Source: Sipunculus nudus (taxonomy: Eukaryota > Annelida > Sipuncula > Golfingiida > Sipunculidae). From it: a stretch of DNA of 64,000 nucleotides. The notes beneath the pieces were generated by a model that was not told where the DNA came from, ran no database searches, and saw only the letters and a program-made list of their open reading frames with translations. A program made the translations under genes and the position numbers. Of this stretch, positions 12,625 to 25,704 are shown piece by piece (the first letter of the stretch is position 1; each line of letters opens with the position of its first letter). The stretch spans positions 1,635,318-1,699,317 of the forward strand of contig CM049314.1 of assembly GCA_026874595.1 (NCBI GenBank), in the 5' to 3' direction.

Positions 12625-13034
12625 GTTGCATGTTTATGTTTATGGCGGCACGACGTCGTCAACTTTTATTAAATCTTGGGAAATATGGATATTTAAAGGT
12701 AAAATTGTCTCTCTTTTTATGCATAAAAAGATATATTGACTGTAATTTTTGTTAGACGACATCCTTTTGTTTAACATGGTATGCATGTACAGTACTGTGG
12801 ATTCATGACGTGGGCTGAGAACGTCTTTGACTCGACGTCAGTTTGGGTATTTTCAGCAAACAACCCTTTTTCAACAGTTAGAAGCAAAATATATTTATAT
12901 CAAACATACAAAAATATTGTATCATTAGATGCGCCGGATCTTCAACTTTTACATGAAACAGTTTTTTCATTGAAATGTGGTCACACTTTTTTGTGAGACC
13001 ATGAAATATGGGTCCGTTATATTGCACGATTACC
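12625..13034 (-). repeat. Right terminal inverted repeat
   Basis: Inverted partner of 5829-6240. The motif AAATGTGGTCACAC at 12973-12986 ends exactly 48 bp from the tip, the same distance as its partner at the left end. The 71-codon plus-strand open frame at 12781-12996 lies within this TIR and is not thought to be a gene. Confidence 0.85.
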
Positions 13035-13645
13035 CACAAGTGATATCAGATCCAGTCTACTGCCAACATCTGAGCCATGAAGAGTGCCATGATAAGTTAG
13101 AAATGTGATGTCACAAGAGATGTAAGCTACTGATGTGATGTCACAAGTGATGTGAGTTACTGATGTTATGTCACAAGTGATGTCAGTTACTGATGTGATG
13201 TCACAAGTGATGTCAGTTACTGATGTGATGTCACAAGTGATGTAAGCTACTGATCTGATGTCACAAGTAGTGAATGTCAGTTAATGATGTGATGTCACAA
13301 GTAATGTCAGTCACTGATGTGATGTCACAAGTGATGTAAGCTACTGATGTGATGTCACAAGCAATGTCAGCTTCTGACAGGATGTCACAAGTGATGTCAG
13401 CTACTGATGGGATATCACAAGTGATGTCAGCTACTGACGGGATGTCAGAAGTGAAGTCAGCTACTGATGTGATGTCACAAGTAATGTCAGTTACTGATTT
13501 GATGTCACAAGTAATGTAAGCTACTAATGTGATGTCACAAGTAATGTCAGCTACTGACGGGATGTCACAAGTGATGTCAGTTACTGACGGGATGTCTCAA
13601 GTGATGTCAGCTACTGATATGATGTCACAAGTGATGTCAGTTACC
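13035..13645 (+). repeat. 30-bp minisatellite, right of element
   Basis: Continues the array at 4852-5828. The first 235 bases (13035-13269) are the right direct repeat. The rest shows more variation (for example CTACTGACGGGATGTCA types), so the distal part is older or less homogenised. Confidence 0.92.
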
Positions 13646-13676
13646 GTGTGTGTGACTTTACCAAACTGAACATTTT

Positions 13677-13678
<2 letters not shown>

Positions 13679-13722
<44 letters not shown>

Positions 13723-13732
13723 TATATTATAT
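13679..13732. repeat. TA microsatellite
   Basis: An alternating TA run of about 35 bp with short AT-rich extension. It starts an open frame at 13648-13980 that has no domain and strong AT bias; I do not treat that frame as a gene. Confidence 0.9.
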
Positions 13733-14214
13733 GGCCATGGTGTTCATGTGCATATGGCATGAACGTGAGATTCAAACACATGTTTTTACAGCTATACGAC
13801 CACCCTTTCCAAAGTTTAATTGTGATCAAACCACTTTATCTACAATTATCCTTTAAATCACCATTAATTCCCTTTAGCAAAATGAAAAATGAACCTAGAG
13901 ATATAACTTTTTTAAATATAATTATTTTTTTATCAAAAAGTACAGATTTAATATTTATTTACAAATACTCTATATTGTGAATTTTTATTTTTGAAAACTG
14001 CATGACATAAGATTTTTAATTAATAATTGGTGAACTGTGACACACATTTCTCTGGGACTTGATTAATATGTTTCCTTTATGCTTACATAGCACACACCAA
14101 CTTTTGATAAGGATTCTGGTAATAATCCAGATCTGGTGATCATTAATGTTGGCAGTCTCTGACTGCTATATTGTTAAAATTAAGTTAACAAAGTCCATCT
14201 TTTAATTAATATAA

Positions 14215-14273
<59 letters not shown>

Positions 14274-17200
14274 AACACCCAACCTTTGTACACTACAAAA
14301 TAAAAATAACTTGCAGGTGTTAGAGTATAACATAATTCTGCCTCCACTAGTTAACCTATAAAGCCTCCCTTATTATATAGTTATATAACGCCCATGGTAA
14401 TTTGGGTGTTTATCACAGCAGGTATATTACACTTCATTTAGGTACTTGGTTACTGGCTACAATATGTATTTTCTTCCACTATCAATTCATTACGGTGAAA
14501 CCATCCAGCTTATACACTCTTTTTTCACCTATTTTACACATCTGCATTGATATATGAAAATAAAAGTCTCTTTACACTACCAAGACCGCGTTGCCAAAGG
14601 TGTGACATTACTGTTGGTCACCATCTTGATTCTTAAAACTACTGCAGGACGCTATGTTCTGTTTTCTTGTGTGTCACTGACTACATGCAGTGCAAGTTTT
14701 TTTTTTTTATTGTATACAGGTATAAGGAAATGGTTTAAGAATGAATTCTTGACAGATACTATTATATCTCCAGGATGGAACATTGTGTCTCATGTATACC
14801 TAACATGCCTATAGCAAAAGAATTTGCAGGACTGGTCTCTATTTGACCAATTCCTTTAGGAATGACAGATTATACAGATCTTAATAACACAGTCTATAAA
14901 CATTATAAACCCTACTATCAATACGTACATTAATGTTTATGTCAGTGATGGCTAGGATTACAGTGTAGTACGTAGTGTGTACATGTTAATCACATACCTT
15001 ACCTTTCTCACAAAAACTGACCCCCAAATCCCAGTTAATAACAAGATTACAAACTGACCCAATCCACCGGTCAACCTCCATACAACCACACATGGTAAGG
15101 TCAACAAGGGTTGTTTGTTTAACAGCTCAGCTTGACCTGGTCAGTAGGTCACTTGTATACATCACAGACTGTGTTTCTTTTAGTGTTTATAAAGGAGCTG
15201 ATGGTGAGACTTTATATTGCAACTTAAAACCTGTTGTACATGGCAACCACAGTGTTGCCATCAGGAATAAGTGGTTAACACTTGAATGTCCCATGTCACC
15301 ATGGTGACCATCTGATGGTATATCTAGTTTACATAAGAATAAGAGTCCAGGTTGCAATTCCAGAAAGACCATCAGACTATCAACATAACACTGAAATCAT
15401 ATTGTTACATTTAATGGACCACCAGTAAATCCAGTATACAAAGTACAAAATACTACTCACTTCATGGGACAAAAGTGGTTCAGTAACTGATTACCTTTAA
15501 TATAACCTTTATATTACCTACATACAATTATGACCTCCAAAGGTTTGCATTAAAAATCAGGATAAATCCTTACACAATAAAGCAGTATTCAGCCTTTTTC
15601 CTCAGAAAACCATAGTGCAAACCACAAACCCTGGAATATGTTCATCGCAAAATTCAAGGTCCCCTGCTCAACTGGTAATTCTCAGAGAAGATACAGTTCC
15701 TTATAATGCAACTTAAAGCTTTGCATTTTACACATGATCCTGAATTCACTGCATGTAAAGGTGGTATAGTATGCATTTCTGTGTACCCTGTGATACCTTC
15801 AAACAATAACATTAACAATTGCCAAGCCTTCAAATGTGATATATATATATATATACATATACCACTGAATGAACATTTGTCTGAAGTACAGACTGACCAT
15901 GTTGTTATATATCTCCATATAGAAAACCAAACTCACACAAACAAATTACTTGTGGACCTACAAATCAGTGAGCAATTAATAACACAATAATGTATCACTT
16001 ATTTACCTACTGCATCTGAAATTATGAAATCATGAACTACCTGAAGCCTGCCTCTCAATGGAAAAATCACAAATTTTAAATCCACAAGAACTCTGAATCA
16101 ACAATAACTCTAATTAGTAAAAATCACAACTCTAACATATAAATCTCTATGTCTCTTCTTGAGCATTATTTACAGAGTGTTCCAATAGGCCAAAAGACCA
16201 AGCAAGTGGTTAAAACATACCCAAAAGCTTGAGCAGTATATCCAAGACTGATAAGGACTTGTCAACTCAGACTCAACTCTCAAGTTTCATGGAACATATC
16301 CTTAAATAGAACTTAACAACTGGTATTGCTGAATATTACCGATGCAGTAAAGTGCCCCTAGGTGACCTAAAATGTCACCAGTCGGGAGTCTCCTGCTTCT
16401 GTTACAGATGACTGAGATGGCGGATGATCTTTCATCATGATCTCCACATTTTTTTATTACATCTTCACTCAAGCTTGAATGGAAAAGCACCTGATGTTAC
16501 CTATGATTCAGTCCGCTGCACATGTTAACAGGGGTAATATAACATATCTTATTATATATTGGAAATGAGTCTTTGCTAGTTCTGAACCTCATACCTTTAA
16601 CCAAAAAGATTGACTCATATGTACCAAACTCCATCAATCATTTGTCATCTCCTAATGTTAAGGTACAACTACATGAAATTCATCAATTTGTTACTTCTAT
16701 AGTTGTACTAGCAACCACACTTGCATTATGTATCACATTTTTAGTTCTTTTGAGGCTTTTTATAAAAGATACTTTACAATTGTGCATGGAAAAATGTTAG
16801 TGTATAATTTAAAAAAACACCTTCATAATTGTCACCTCGATTAAGTACAATTACAAACCTGAATTCCTGATACCATCAACATAATTTTGAATATAACTGA
16901 AAGTCTGAAACTCTTCATGAACAAATATATAGAATGTAAAATTAAAGAAAATATATTTAACCACTTTGTTACCTGGTACACAGATGGGCTACTGGCTGGA
17001 AATTAAGGTCTTGGTGAAATAAGTAGTTGCGCTGCTCCATGAAGTCTTGTTAAGACTAGCAGCTGATGTTCAACCATACTATACAGACTTAATTAGCCAC
17101 CCTTAGCAGGCATGTGTTCAGTACAATATCAACAATGGGAATGGATAAAATCTCTTTAGAAACCAGTATGATTGTTGGTTCTATATTTATACAATGGGAC

Positions 17201-17700
17201 CGCTTGGCTGGCAATAAGGGGTACTTTGGGGCGTGACCTCAGATACAACCAATCTATGGATAACCAAGCATGAAGGACCAACAATGACCACTCTTCTGTA
17301 TGAGTATTAATGCTGACTGGATGATGTTTGATTTACACTGAAAACACTTAAATAGTTTAAATGGTGGCTCAGCTGCAATGAAGATATATTCTAAATATGC
17401 TCAGTGTCATGACTGTCATCTATTATTCATGCATCTTGTTTTAACGGAAAATCAGTTAACAGTTCCAAGGTATGTCTTTCAGAGGTATTTTATTCCAATC
17501 GAACATCACATGGATCCATATGAATTAACTGCTGATCATGATGCTGTAGTCTTGTATAAAAAAATGAAGGTGGGCACCACTTGCATGCATAAAAAGGTCA
17601 TGACCTGGCCTGTGACATGACCTGTAAAGTATTATAACACTACTCTGCTATTTATTGACAGCTGTCAAAGTCATACTAGCCATGCCCATAGGAAATTTTT
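13733..17700. other. AT-rich intergenic or intronic sequence, no gene recognised
   Basis: About 4 kb with a second TA microsatellite at 14221-14268. Open frames are short and show no domain. A minus-strand frame ending at a GTAAGG donor (about 15010-15095, reading MEVDRWIGSVCNLV) was seen but has no partner exon, so it is not called. No RNA gene or tandem repeat was recognised. Confidence 0.5.
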
Positions 17701-18965
17701 ACAAGGCCTAAAGGCCTAATGCAAACCTGTGCAAGGGGATATACATCAGGTATAATGCTTCCATGCTGGACCATGTTACTTTTCAAGTAAATTTATGACA
17801 TGTATATGTACAATGCAAGTACTAAACATTTTGAACATAAGTATAAGTACCAATTACACAATTGTGACTACTGAAATACTGGCATGGATGTACACAACAC
17901 AAAATGATTGTAGGTAGCACCACCAGTCTTGTGTGTGAGAAAGCAAAGGAAGGTGAATAGACAAGCAAAATTTCAGGCAAATACAAAAACCACTCTAAGG
18001 CTATGTGCACAGATGCATGAAACCCAAAAACAATTGTGGATGACGCCACAAGTCTTGTTTATAACATAATTATCCAAGATGTATGGACATGCATAATTTC
18101 AGGATGTTATGTCAAATCACTTCTCCGAAATAAGCAGGCACATACGCTGTGCAAAATTATTGTAGGTGGCGCCACCAGGCACCAGTCTTGTATACCATGC
18201 TGCTATCCAAGATGTATACATATGCACAATTTCAGGCTGATATATCAAATTCCTTCTGAGAAATAAGCAGGGACATACACTGTGCAAAAAATTATTGTAG
18301 GTGAGACCACCAGTCATGTGTAAGACGAAGCAATCGGATATGTATAGATATGCATAATTTCAGGCAAATATATCAAATTCCTCCTGAGAAATATGCGGGC
18401 ACATACACTGTGCCAAAATCATTTCAGGTGGCATCACCAAAATTTTTTTAGGGGGAACCATCAAAGATGCATGGACAAAGCTCAGCTGAGGTTGCCCAAG
18501 TCAAGTGAAGCTAATTGCCAGCTGCAGCTACTGCATTGAGTGAACTCTTGACCTGTTGCACAATCTGAAGGTTGGTAGTCTGCTAAAGCTATAAATAGAT
18601 CCAGACTGAAACTTGGCCTATTGCTGATGCTTACTTGGCCAAGTGACTAAGTTCAAATTCCTGTAACTGGGCCAAAATTCAACAAACCCAAACCATTTAA
18701 ACAAACTTGAGAGAGCTGGTCTCTGGGATAATTCCTCTGAAATATTGAACAATTTGGCTGAATGATTTCATCGGAAAAGACTTTCAAAGGTTTTCAAGCT
18801 TTTTCTCCCATAAAATGTTAGTTGATGCAGGTGGCGCTACAAAAAGCTCAATCCCTTAATATTTGATATGCGACTAATTTTTGCATAAAATTAGGGGATG
18901 CTACCCCCTACTTTTCCTGAGAAATGATGGGTTCATGTACTGATGACCAATGCCCCCCCCCCCCA
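17701..18965. repeat. Dispersed element with GGTGGCGCCACC-type units
   Basis: It starts with the same sequence as 46543 (ACAAGGCCTAAAGGCCTAAT, containing two AGGCCT palindromes). It then has about four diverged units with caccacCAGTCTTGT..ATGCATAATTTCAGG, including a perfect GGTGGCGCCACC at 18165-18176. The stretch 18515-18660 (GAGTGAACTCTTGACCTGTT) matches 48930-49060. It is a shorter, rearranged copy of the element at 46543-50750. Confidence 0.75.
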
Positions 18966-21330
18966 ACAAACTAGGGACCCATGGGTCTCAACGCTCAGCA
19001 GTATTTGATTGTTTAAGGATATTTATAAGCTTTTTCAAAATGTGGTACTGGTGACCTAACCAATGACCTTGTGACCAAAAATTTGATTTGAGAAGTAACT
19101 ATCCATGAACTTACAGCATTTAGATTATCCTAACAATCTTTGAAGAATGTGATGTTGACCGCAGACCAGGAAACCTCAGAATCTACAGATTTCTTCCAGT
19201 TTGGGCAGGTAAGCCATGTATGAAAGATGGAAAGTTTGGGATGAAAAGTTAGAGCAATATGCGCAAGATGGAAGGTTTGGGATGAAAAGCTTGGCTTAAA
19301 ATGCAGCAATAATCTTTTTAAATAAATGGGTCATGTGACTTTGACCTTTGACCTAATGACCCAAAAAAATAGTAAAATTTCTTGCTTTAGTGGTGGCCCA
19401 TTCATAAGTAAAGTTTGAAATCATATGTCAATCCAACCTACACAAGGTTCATAATGCTTCAATGCTGGACCATTACTTTTCAAGTATACATGTGAACCAT
19501 GTGTATGAACAATGCATGTACTAAACAGTTTGATCAAGAACCAATAACACAAACATCACTTCTTAAATACTGGCATAGGTGCACACAACACAAAAATGAT
19601 TGATTATATACATCTTATCTGCCCCAAATCAAATGGCATGATATATACTATAACCTTTCCTTTTCATATCATTGTTGATGGTTGCATAACCTCACAGGTT
19701 AGCTGAAAATATGTGGTGCTACCAGTCCTCAGGAACTGAAGAAATTAATTATGATCAATAAATGTATCACTAGATAACATCACATCTAAATACTGACATT
19801 GCTGTGATTTGATGGGAGAAAAAAAAATACACGTGGCACCACCAGTCTTCTGCAACTGAAGGAACTAGTCATGTTCATAAAACATACCTCGTTTCAGGAC
19901 ACCAGGAGAAATTGGCATGATCGCTGTCATTTGACAGTCTCAAAAATAGCAAAAAATAGTAAAAAAATGAACTAGGTTACCTAAAAATCTACAGATTTCT
20001 TCCACTTTGGGCATGTAAACCATTTGTGAAAGATGGAAAGTTTAGGATAAAAATTTTGATTTACAGTGCATCCACAATCATTTAAAAGATGTGGCTCCTG
20101 TGACATTCACTTTTGACCTCTGGGACCCTGAAAATCAAAATGTCTCTTACTTAAGGTGTGGGTCATTAATAAATCAAGTTTGAAGCCAATCTGTCTAGCA
20201 AAAGCAGAATTATCATCCATAAACTAATTTGTGAATGGATGGGCCCTGTGACCTTGACCTTTGACCCTATGACCCCAAATCAAAAAGAATCTTCCCTATT
20301 GGCATGCAAGTAATATCTTGAAGATGGAAGGTTTCTGATGAAAAGTTTGGCTTGAAATGCATACATTCCTTTTAAAGAAATGGGTCCTTTGACCTTGACC
20401 TTTGACCTTCAAAATCAACAGGGTTCTTACTTTAGTGGTGAGCCATATGAAAGTTAAGTTTGACACCAATATATCAAAGTAAACTGGAGTTATCATCTGA
20501 AAACTTATTTGAGAACAGATGGCCCCTGTGACCTTGACCTTTGACCTTGTGACCCCAAATTCATTTATGCTCTCCCAATACTGGCAAGTCAGCTAAATGT
20601 GCAAAATGGAAAGTTTAGGATGAAAATCTTGGCTTTAAATGCAGCCATAAACTTTTTAAATAAGTGAGTCTTGTGACCTTGACCTTTGACATCATGACCC
20701 AAAAATCATAAAGGTTCTTTCTTTAGTGGTGGGCCATTAAGTTAGTCATGTTTGAAATCAATATGTCAATCCAACCTGGAGTTACCATCTGGAAACATAT
20801 TTGGTTGGATGGACGGATGGACAGACAGACAGACAGACAGGGTGCTTACTATAGAGCATCCACTTGTGATCAATAAACACACCAGGTTTTGGGACACTAG
20901 ATGGAATCACAGCTGAGAAGCTGACATGATTGTTGTCATTTTATAGTTAAAAAATAGAAAAATATTCTTAAAAATTTGAAAAAATACAGGTGGCGCCACC
21001 ACTTTTCAGGAACTGACAAAACTAGTCATGTTCAATATTCAAGACAATATTCACAAAAATCCATGCATTAAATATCAAGAAATTGGAGGTTTAGTATCAA
21101 TTTTATTATTCTGGGGGGGGGGGGGTTACTCACAAGCCCCATAGCTTGGAGGATATAGGTCACAGTGACCTAATGCCAGGTTTCCAAGGAGATTTTTATG
21201 GACCTCCCTAGGTTTTTAGTTACAGACTTCTAGGGTCAGCAGTTATGATTTGTGCCCAGCTAATGGAAGGCCAGACGGAAAAAGCACCATACCTATACCT
21301 CAGTTGACTTACAGTCAGCTGAGCTAAAAA
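18966..21330. mobile_element. Dispersed element with GCTCAGC/TCAGCTGAGC ends (candidate)
   Basis: The left edge reads AGGGACCCATGGGTCTCAAC followed by GCTCAGCAG. The right edge reads AGTCAGCTGAGCTAAAAA, whose TCAGCTGAGC is the inverse of the GCTCAGCTGA start seen at 58335. The interior is made of repeats with GTGACCTTGACCTTTGACC blocks (20232, 20529, 20675 and others) and a 760-bp part that recurs at 57542-58298. No coding region. The pairing of the ends is inferred. Confidence 0.45.
20211..20972 (+). repeat. 760-bp dispersed repeat (copy 1 of 2)
   Basis: Matches 57542-58298 in the same orientation, down to details such as GGATGGACAGACAGACAGAC and ACTTGTGATCAATAAACACA. It contains several internal diverged units of about 145 bp, each with a GTGACCTTGACCTTTGACC block. 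Confidence 0.85.
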
Positions 21331-24180
21331 GGCTGATGCAGTTGGTGCCACCATTTCCTCTGTTTCAAATATGACTCATGTGACCAACATTTGCAGAAAA
21401 TTTGGTGATGATAGCTCCAGCCATTTATTTCTGATGTTGCAAGTTTAGTTTTCTGTTTAGTATAATAATACAGGAAAACCTAATTCAGTATAAGCCTGAG
21501 TTAACCTTGTCAGCAAGTCAGGACAATTCACTATGATCATGGTGGGCTGGATGCATTCCAGGTCAGGCACATATACCTGACATACTAATACAGGACACTG
21601 GGCCAGGTATATAGCACCATTATGTACTCTACCTGAAATAATAACAAAGGCATATAATGGGAATAAAATGCTGCTGTGACAAATAGGAATTTTCCCTTCC
21701 AAAGTAGGTTTTGTTTTTCACCTGTGTCTGTCTGTTTCACCAGGAATACACGTAAACTGCTCAAACTGCTCACACCTACATACAGTTGGGGTTCCTGCTA
21801 CACTCTTACAACTGTTTTCTGAGGCATCTGGGGGTTATGCATTCAGAATCTGATCAAGTGCAGTTACAGTTCACACACATGTGAAATATCCTATTTATAT
21901 ACTTTTTCACAGACTTTGCAAAGAAAGCTTAATGAAAATAACAAGCATTTCAAATTTACAAATTTAATCTACATTAAGACCATGAAATTACTTACACCTT
22001 CCATACAACACCCCAGAGGTAATAATAATAATAATAAACATGTTGCAAATACTGACTGGTTTGTTTTTACCTCAGTAGCATCAATGCATTAATAAAAGCA
22101 TTACTTTATTGCTTAATTTGTAAAAGATTTTTACTTTGCTACAGAAGAAATATCATATAATTGTAGATATGACACAGTGATTAAAATATAAAATGACTTA
22201 AGTACAACAGGTAAACCATTAATATAATTAATAAAAGTTACCTTCAAAGTCAATAAAGGGTTACTTACATTAAGCCCCTTTACCAATATCACCCAGGTGA
22301 TACACACAGCACACTATACATATAATCAGCCTTCTGGCTGTAGCTTTTATCTTCTATGTATCAAAACAAACACATCCAGCTTTGATACTGAGAACAAAAT
22401 CATCTTTCCCCTTTCATTCTCTACATCTGAACTTTGATACTTCAGTCATTCAGTTCTGACAAAGAATCAAAACAAACCACAACAACACTAACTTTAATAT
22501 GATGACAGAGATCATAAAGTTAAAAGAAAGACGCAAAATCCTGTATTGTTACTTTTTTTTAGTTTGTTATAATTCAATCATACCAGCTGACAGTGATGAC
22601 TCAACACTTGGGATAAATGCGAGTTCACAACCAAATAATTGGAATGACTTGCAATGTGACAAATGAGACTAAATAAAGAATTAAAGGACCCTGAACTGTT
22701 TCCCAGGTCTGTATCCTGCTCTGAATATAAAGAACCAGGAGTTTGGTTTATTCCCGCCAGGCATGCTGGCCAATATCCAGGTCAGCTTGAAACGCAAATA
22801 GTTGCAAATCCAAAGGAAGGTCAACTCAGTGCTAAAAGAGTCACATGCCAGTAGGGTGATCACATTTACAGCTATTTACATAATATAACACATCACATTT
22901 TTTCACCATATGATACATATTCTTCCTCAAACATAGGTAATGAAGTTGGAATATATTATATGAATTACAAATACTTATTTGAAACTTACTCATATATTTT
23001 CTAAAAGATATGACTTACTTGATTAAATCATGATCTTAACCTTTAAAGTCTGATGAACTTTTGGACTGACAGTATCTGCCAAATGTGCAAAGTCTGGACT
23101 TGTCTATCAATAAAACCATAGCAAAATATATTTTTTTTCACCCTTTTCCCCTATATTCACACCTAAAATGCAAATGATACATTCTTTTATTGTTTAACTT
23201 AACATATATAATAACCTTCTTAGCATAGTTCAAATATTTCCTGACAAATGGCATTGCAATAGTAGATGAATAGCTTCTTTGCAAAAAATGTCATATGAAT
23301 GTAAATTCTATGTAAAAAATGTCTCAAGAATCAAAATTTATGGGAAAATATTGGGAATAATTCTTAGGACAAACTCTGCATTGTTACCGAAAGTTAAACA
23401 CCAAAAAACAGCCATTTGCAGGTGTGGCCTGACCGAGGTGTTCCATGACAAAATTAAAGAATTACCACCATAAATTTCAATATAGATTCACTTGTAAATA
23501 TATATGGTGATGTTCAGCTTCTCATAACAGACACAGTCTTTAACAAATCAACCTTGTAAAACTGATATCTTTAAAACTTTAATAAAAAGAGTTAAAATTT
23601 GATTTCAGTTTTCGTCAAAACTGCATCATAATTTTTTACAAACAAGTGATAGATAATGATGACTTTAATGATTACATGCAAGTGATCCATTGTAGCTGCT
23701 GCCTGTATTTTACCAAAAACTTGACCAGAAGTTCTCAAATTGAACTAAAGCAGTGTACCAGTATTAAAGACTGATACCACCAATCAATGATATGCCAAGC
23801 CTAAACCTGATACTCCAAGAGGTATGGTTATATATTAGGTGTTATTGTTAAGCTTGACTCTTAGATTAAATATTTATAAAATCTGAGGTGACCACTCAAT
23901 GTAACAGTCAGGACGTACTTCCACTTTGCTGTACTTACTGTAGTGAAGCACCTATAAATAAAGGTCACAACTAAAGACCCATATACTCCATGTGACAGGC
24001 TGCATTTGTTGATGTCATCCTGTCCTTGTGTACATACATTAGTTATATATAACTAAACATACAGGATCCACAAGACAGAGATATAAATACTAGTGTTCAC
24101 AGAGAACATCTTAATGAGAATACTTATCATTTTATGCCTATCAAACTTCTTTATACCAAGCTAAGTGAAAAAAGGTAAAC
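21331..24180. other. Mostly unique AT-rich sequence
   Basis: Contains a poor copy of the palindrome family at its start and a short ATA repeat at 22020-22035. A 63-codon plus-strand frame at 22663-22854 reads more like protein than its neighbours but has no domain I recognise and no clear splice sites. It is not called a gene. Confidence 0.45.
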
Positions 24181-24234
24181 CTGGAATTATTGTTAAACAA
24201 TTTACATATTCCATTTGTACTAATGTTTCAGTTA

Positions 24235-24440
24235 CCTACCTCTAGAACTAGAATGGTACTCACAGAGCAAAAACCTCCACCAAGGCAAAACAATAATACT
24301 AGATCTTTCCCTTTACCAAGGAATGTACCAAAAAGCAATAGGGTCTTCACTGTCCTTCACTCAACCCCTCAACAAAGTTTCATGAAAATTAGTTCAGCAG
24401 TTTTTGCCTAATCCTGCTAACAGACAAACCAACAAACATA
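24235..24440 (+). repeat. Fragment resembling a retrotransposon 3' region
   Basis: The wording CAAAGTTTCATGAAAATTAG, then CAGACAAACCAACAAAC, is typical of the 3' ends of some invertebrate non-LTR retrotransposons, preceded by AAACCTCCACCAAGGCAAAA. No reverse transcriptase is present. A similarly worn piece lies near 25140-25300. Confidence 0.4.
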
Positions 24441-25701
24441 CTAGTTGCATGCAAGAACATTACTTCATTGGTGGCTTTGATAAAGTGTGCAGGTAAGCTT
24501 GATGGGAAACAAAAGAAACATAAACTTAATGAACATATATCAATTAAAAAAAGACAAAAGAATGACTCTTAGTCTTTCAGTTCCTCATATCATGTGAAGT
24601 ATGACCAATGATACTTAAATTTGAGACAGGTAAAGTGGCACCATATCATGATATCTATCAAATTTCCTTGCAGTACTAATTATAATATCATATGTCTTTT
24701 TCATTAAAGATTTTTTAAAAAGTGATAGTAGCCGACTAAATTGTACTGCTTTAATTTTTCATCTATTGATTGACATCTATATTTAGCTACCATCTGTCTT
24801 CTTACCCATTGAGATTTTTTAATCAAGTCAACATTTGATTTATGAACTTTCTCATTAAATCATTATTATTTATAAACTCTTTGTAAACTAGATGTGGTCA
24901 GACAATATGGCCCTTACAGGGCCCCTGAGGTAGTGCAGGACCAGTTTACAGATGGGTAAAAAGACCAAACAGTCAACAGAAAGACAGGAGACTCATAAGA
25001 TACACCTGTGACTACAATTAGAAGTAAATCTGTGTAAAAACTAAAACGTTTTGAGATAATGTGCTGTCACATATTAAATGTTAAAATGTTGCATAAAAAA
25101 TCATAAAACATCCAAAAATCATTCAAGTGTAACCAAAACCTAATCAACTCTTGAGACCCATCAGTTGTACCACCTACTTCAATTTCAAGCAGATCCTAGA
25201 AATACTTTTTGAGATTAGCATCCCATAACAATTGTTTAAGGATAAACAGATGGATGGAGTTGATCACTATACCCCCTGCTCAGCTGATGCAGGATGAACA
25301 TCATACCTACCTTAGTGCTGAACTCTTTTATCCATACACTAAAGTTATCCTTCACAGAATTACAAATACAATGAACATCATACTTCAGCATATATATTCA
25401 AACACCCCGGCAAAGAGTTGTACTTTGTATCGAGTCATTGAGTAACAAACCATGTGACAACAAAATTAACTCTTTATACAGTTAATGAGATGATTTGGGA
25501 GCTAACTGATATACAATGATATAGCTGGGTGTGGGGTCCTGTATAACCAACAGGGCAGTAAACCCCTGTGGCTAAAATAGCCTGTCACATGTAACTAGTT
25601 TAGGGCCCCTGACAGGACCCACCTGCAATCAGTGATGGACATTGTTAATATGAGATGTCAAAGGAAAACTGTCATTCATTCATTAACATATGATAACTAG
25701 A
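24441..25701. other. No gene recognised; repeat remnants
   Basis: AT-rich sequence with short fragments of dispersed repeats (24890-24960, 25120-25320, the latter containing ATACCCCCTGCTCAGCTGAT). Nothing coding was supported. Confidence 0.45.
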
Positions 25702-25704
25702 CAT

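Larger units (their letters stand above)
5829..13034. mobile_element. 7.2-kb element with long TIRs and satellite-filled arms
   Basis: The first 27 bases (starting GGTAATCGTGCAATATAACG) are the exact reverse complement of the last 27 (13008-13034). Imperfect inverted similarity continues for about 400 bp on each side, with a further short inverted match (CTTAAAATC and GGGAGAAACACG) at 6258-6300 against 12340-12375. Inside the arms are a 118-bp satellite and CATATATG-rich arrays; the core is about 3.5 kb. Flanks share CACAAGTG (8 bp). No transposase was recognised, so it looks non-autonomous. The architecture resembles foldback-type or Pack-type elements. An 8-bp duplication fits hAT, P or Merlin, but the ends match none that I recognise. 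Confidence 0.85.

Noticed and set aside
15010-15095. Minus-strand frame MEVDRWIGSVCNLV ending at GTAAGG as a first exon
   Set aside because: Single donor-like site with no partner exon or promoter context; expected by chance in 64 kb.
18600-18680. tRNA-like A and B boxes (TGGCCAAGTGACT, AGTTCAAATTCC) as a SINE head
   Set aside because: Spacing and sequence are poor, no A-tail follows, and the stretch belongs to a longer dispersed element.
22663-22863. Frame open on both strands near 22.7 kb as an exon
   Set aside because: No convincing acceptor and donor pair, no recognisable domain, and equal openness on both strands.
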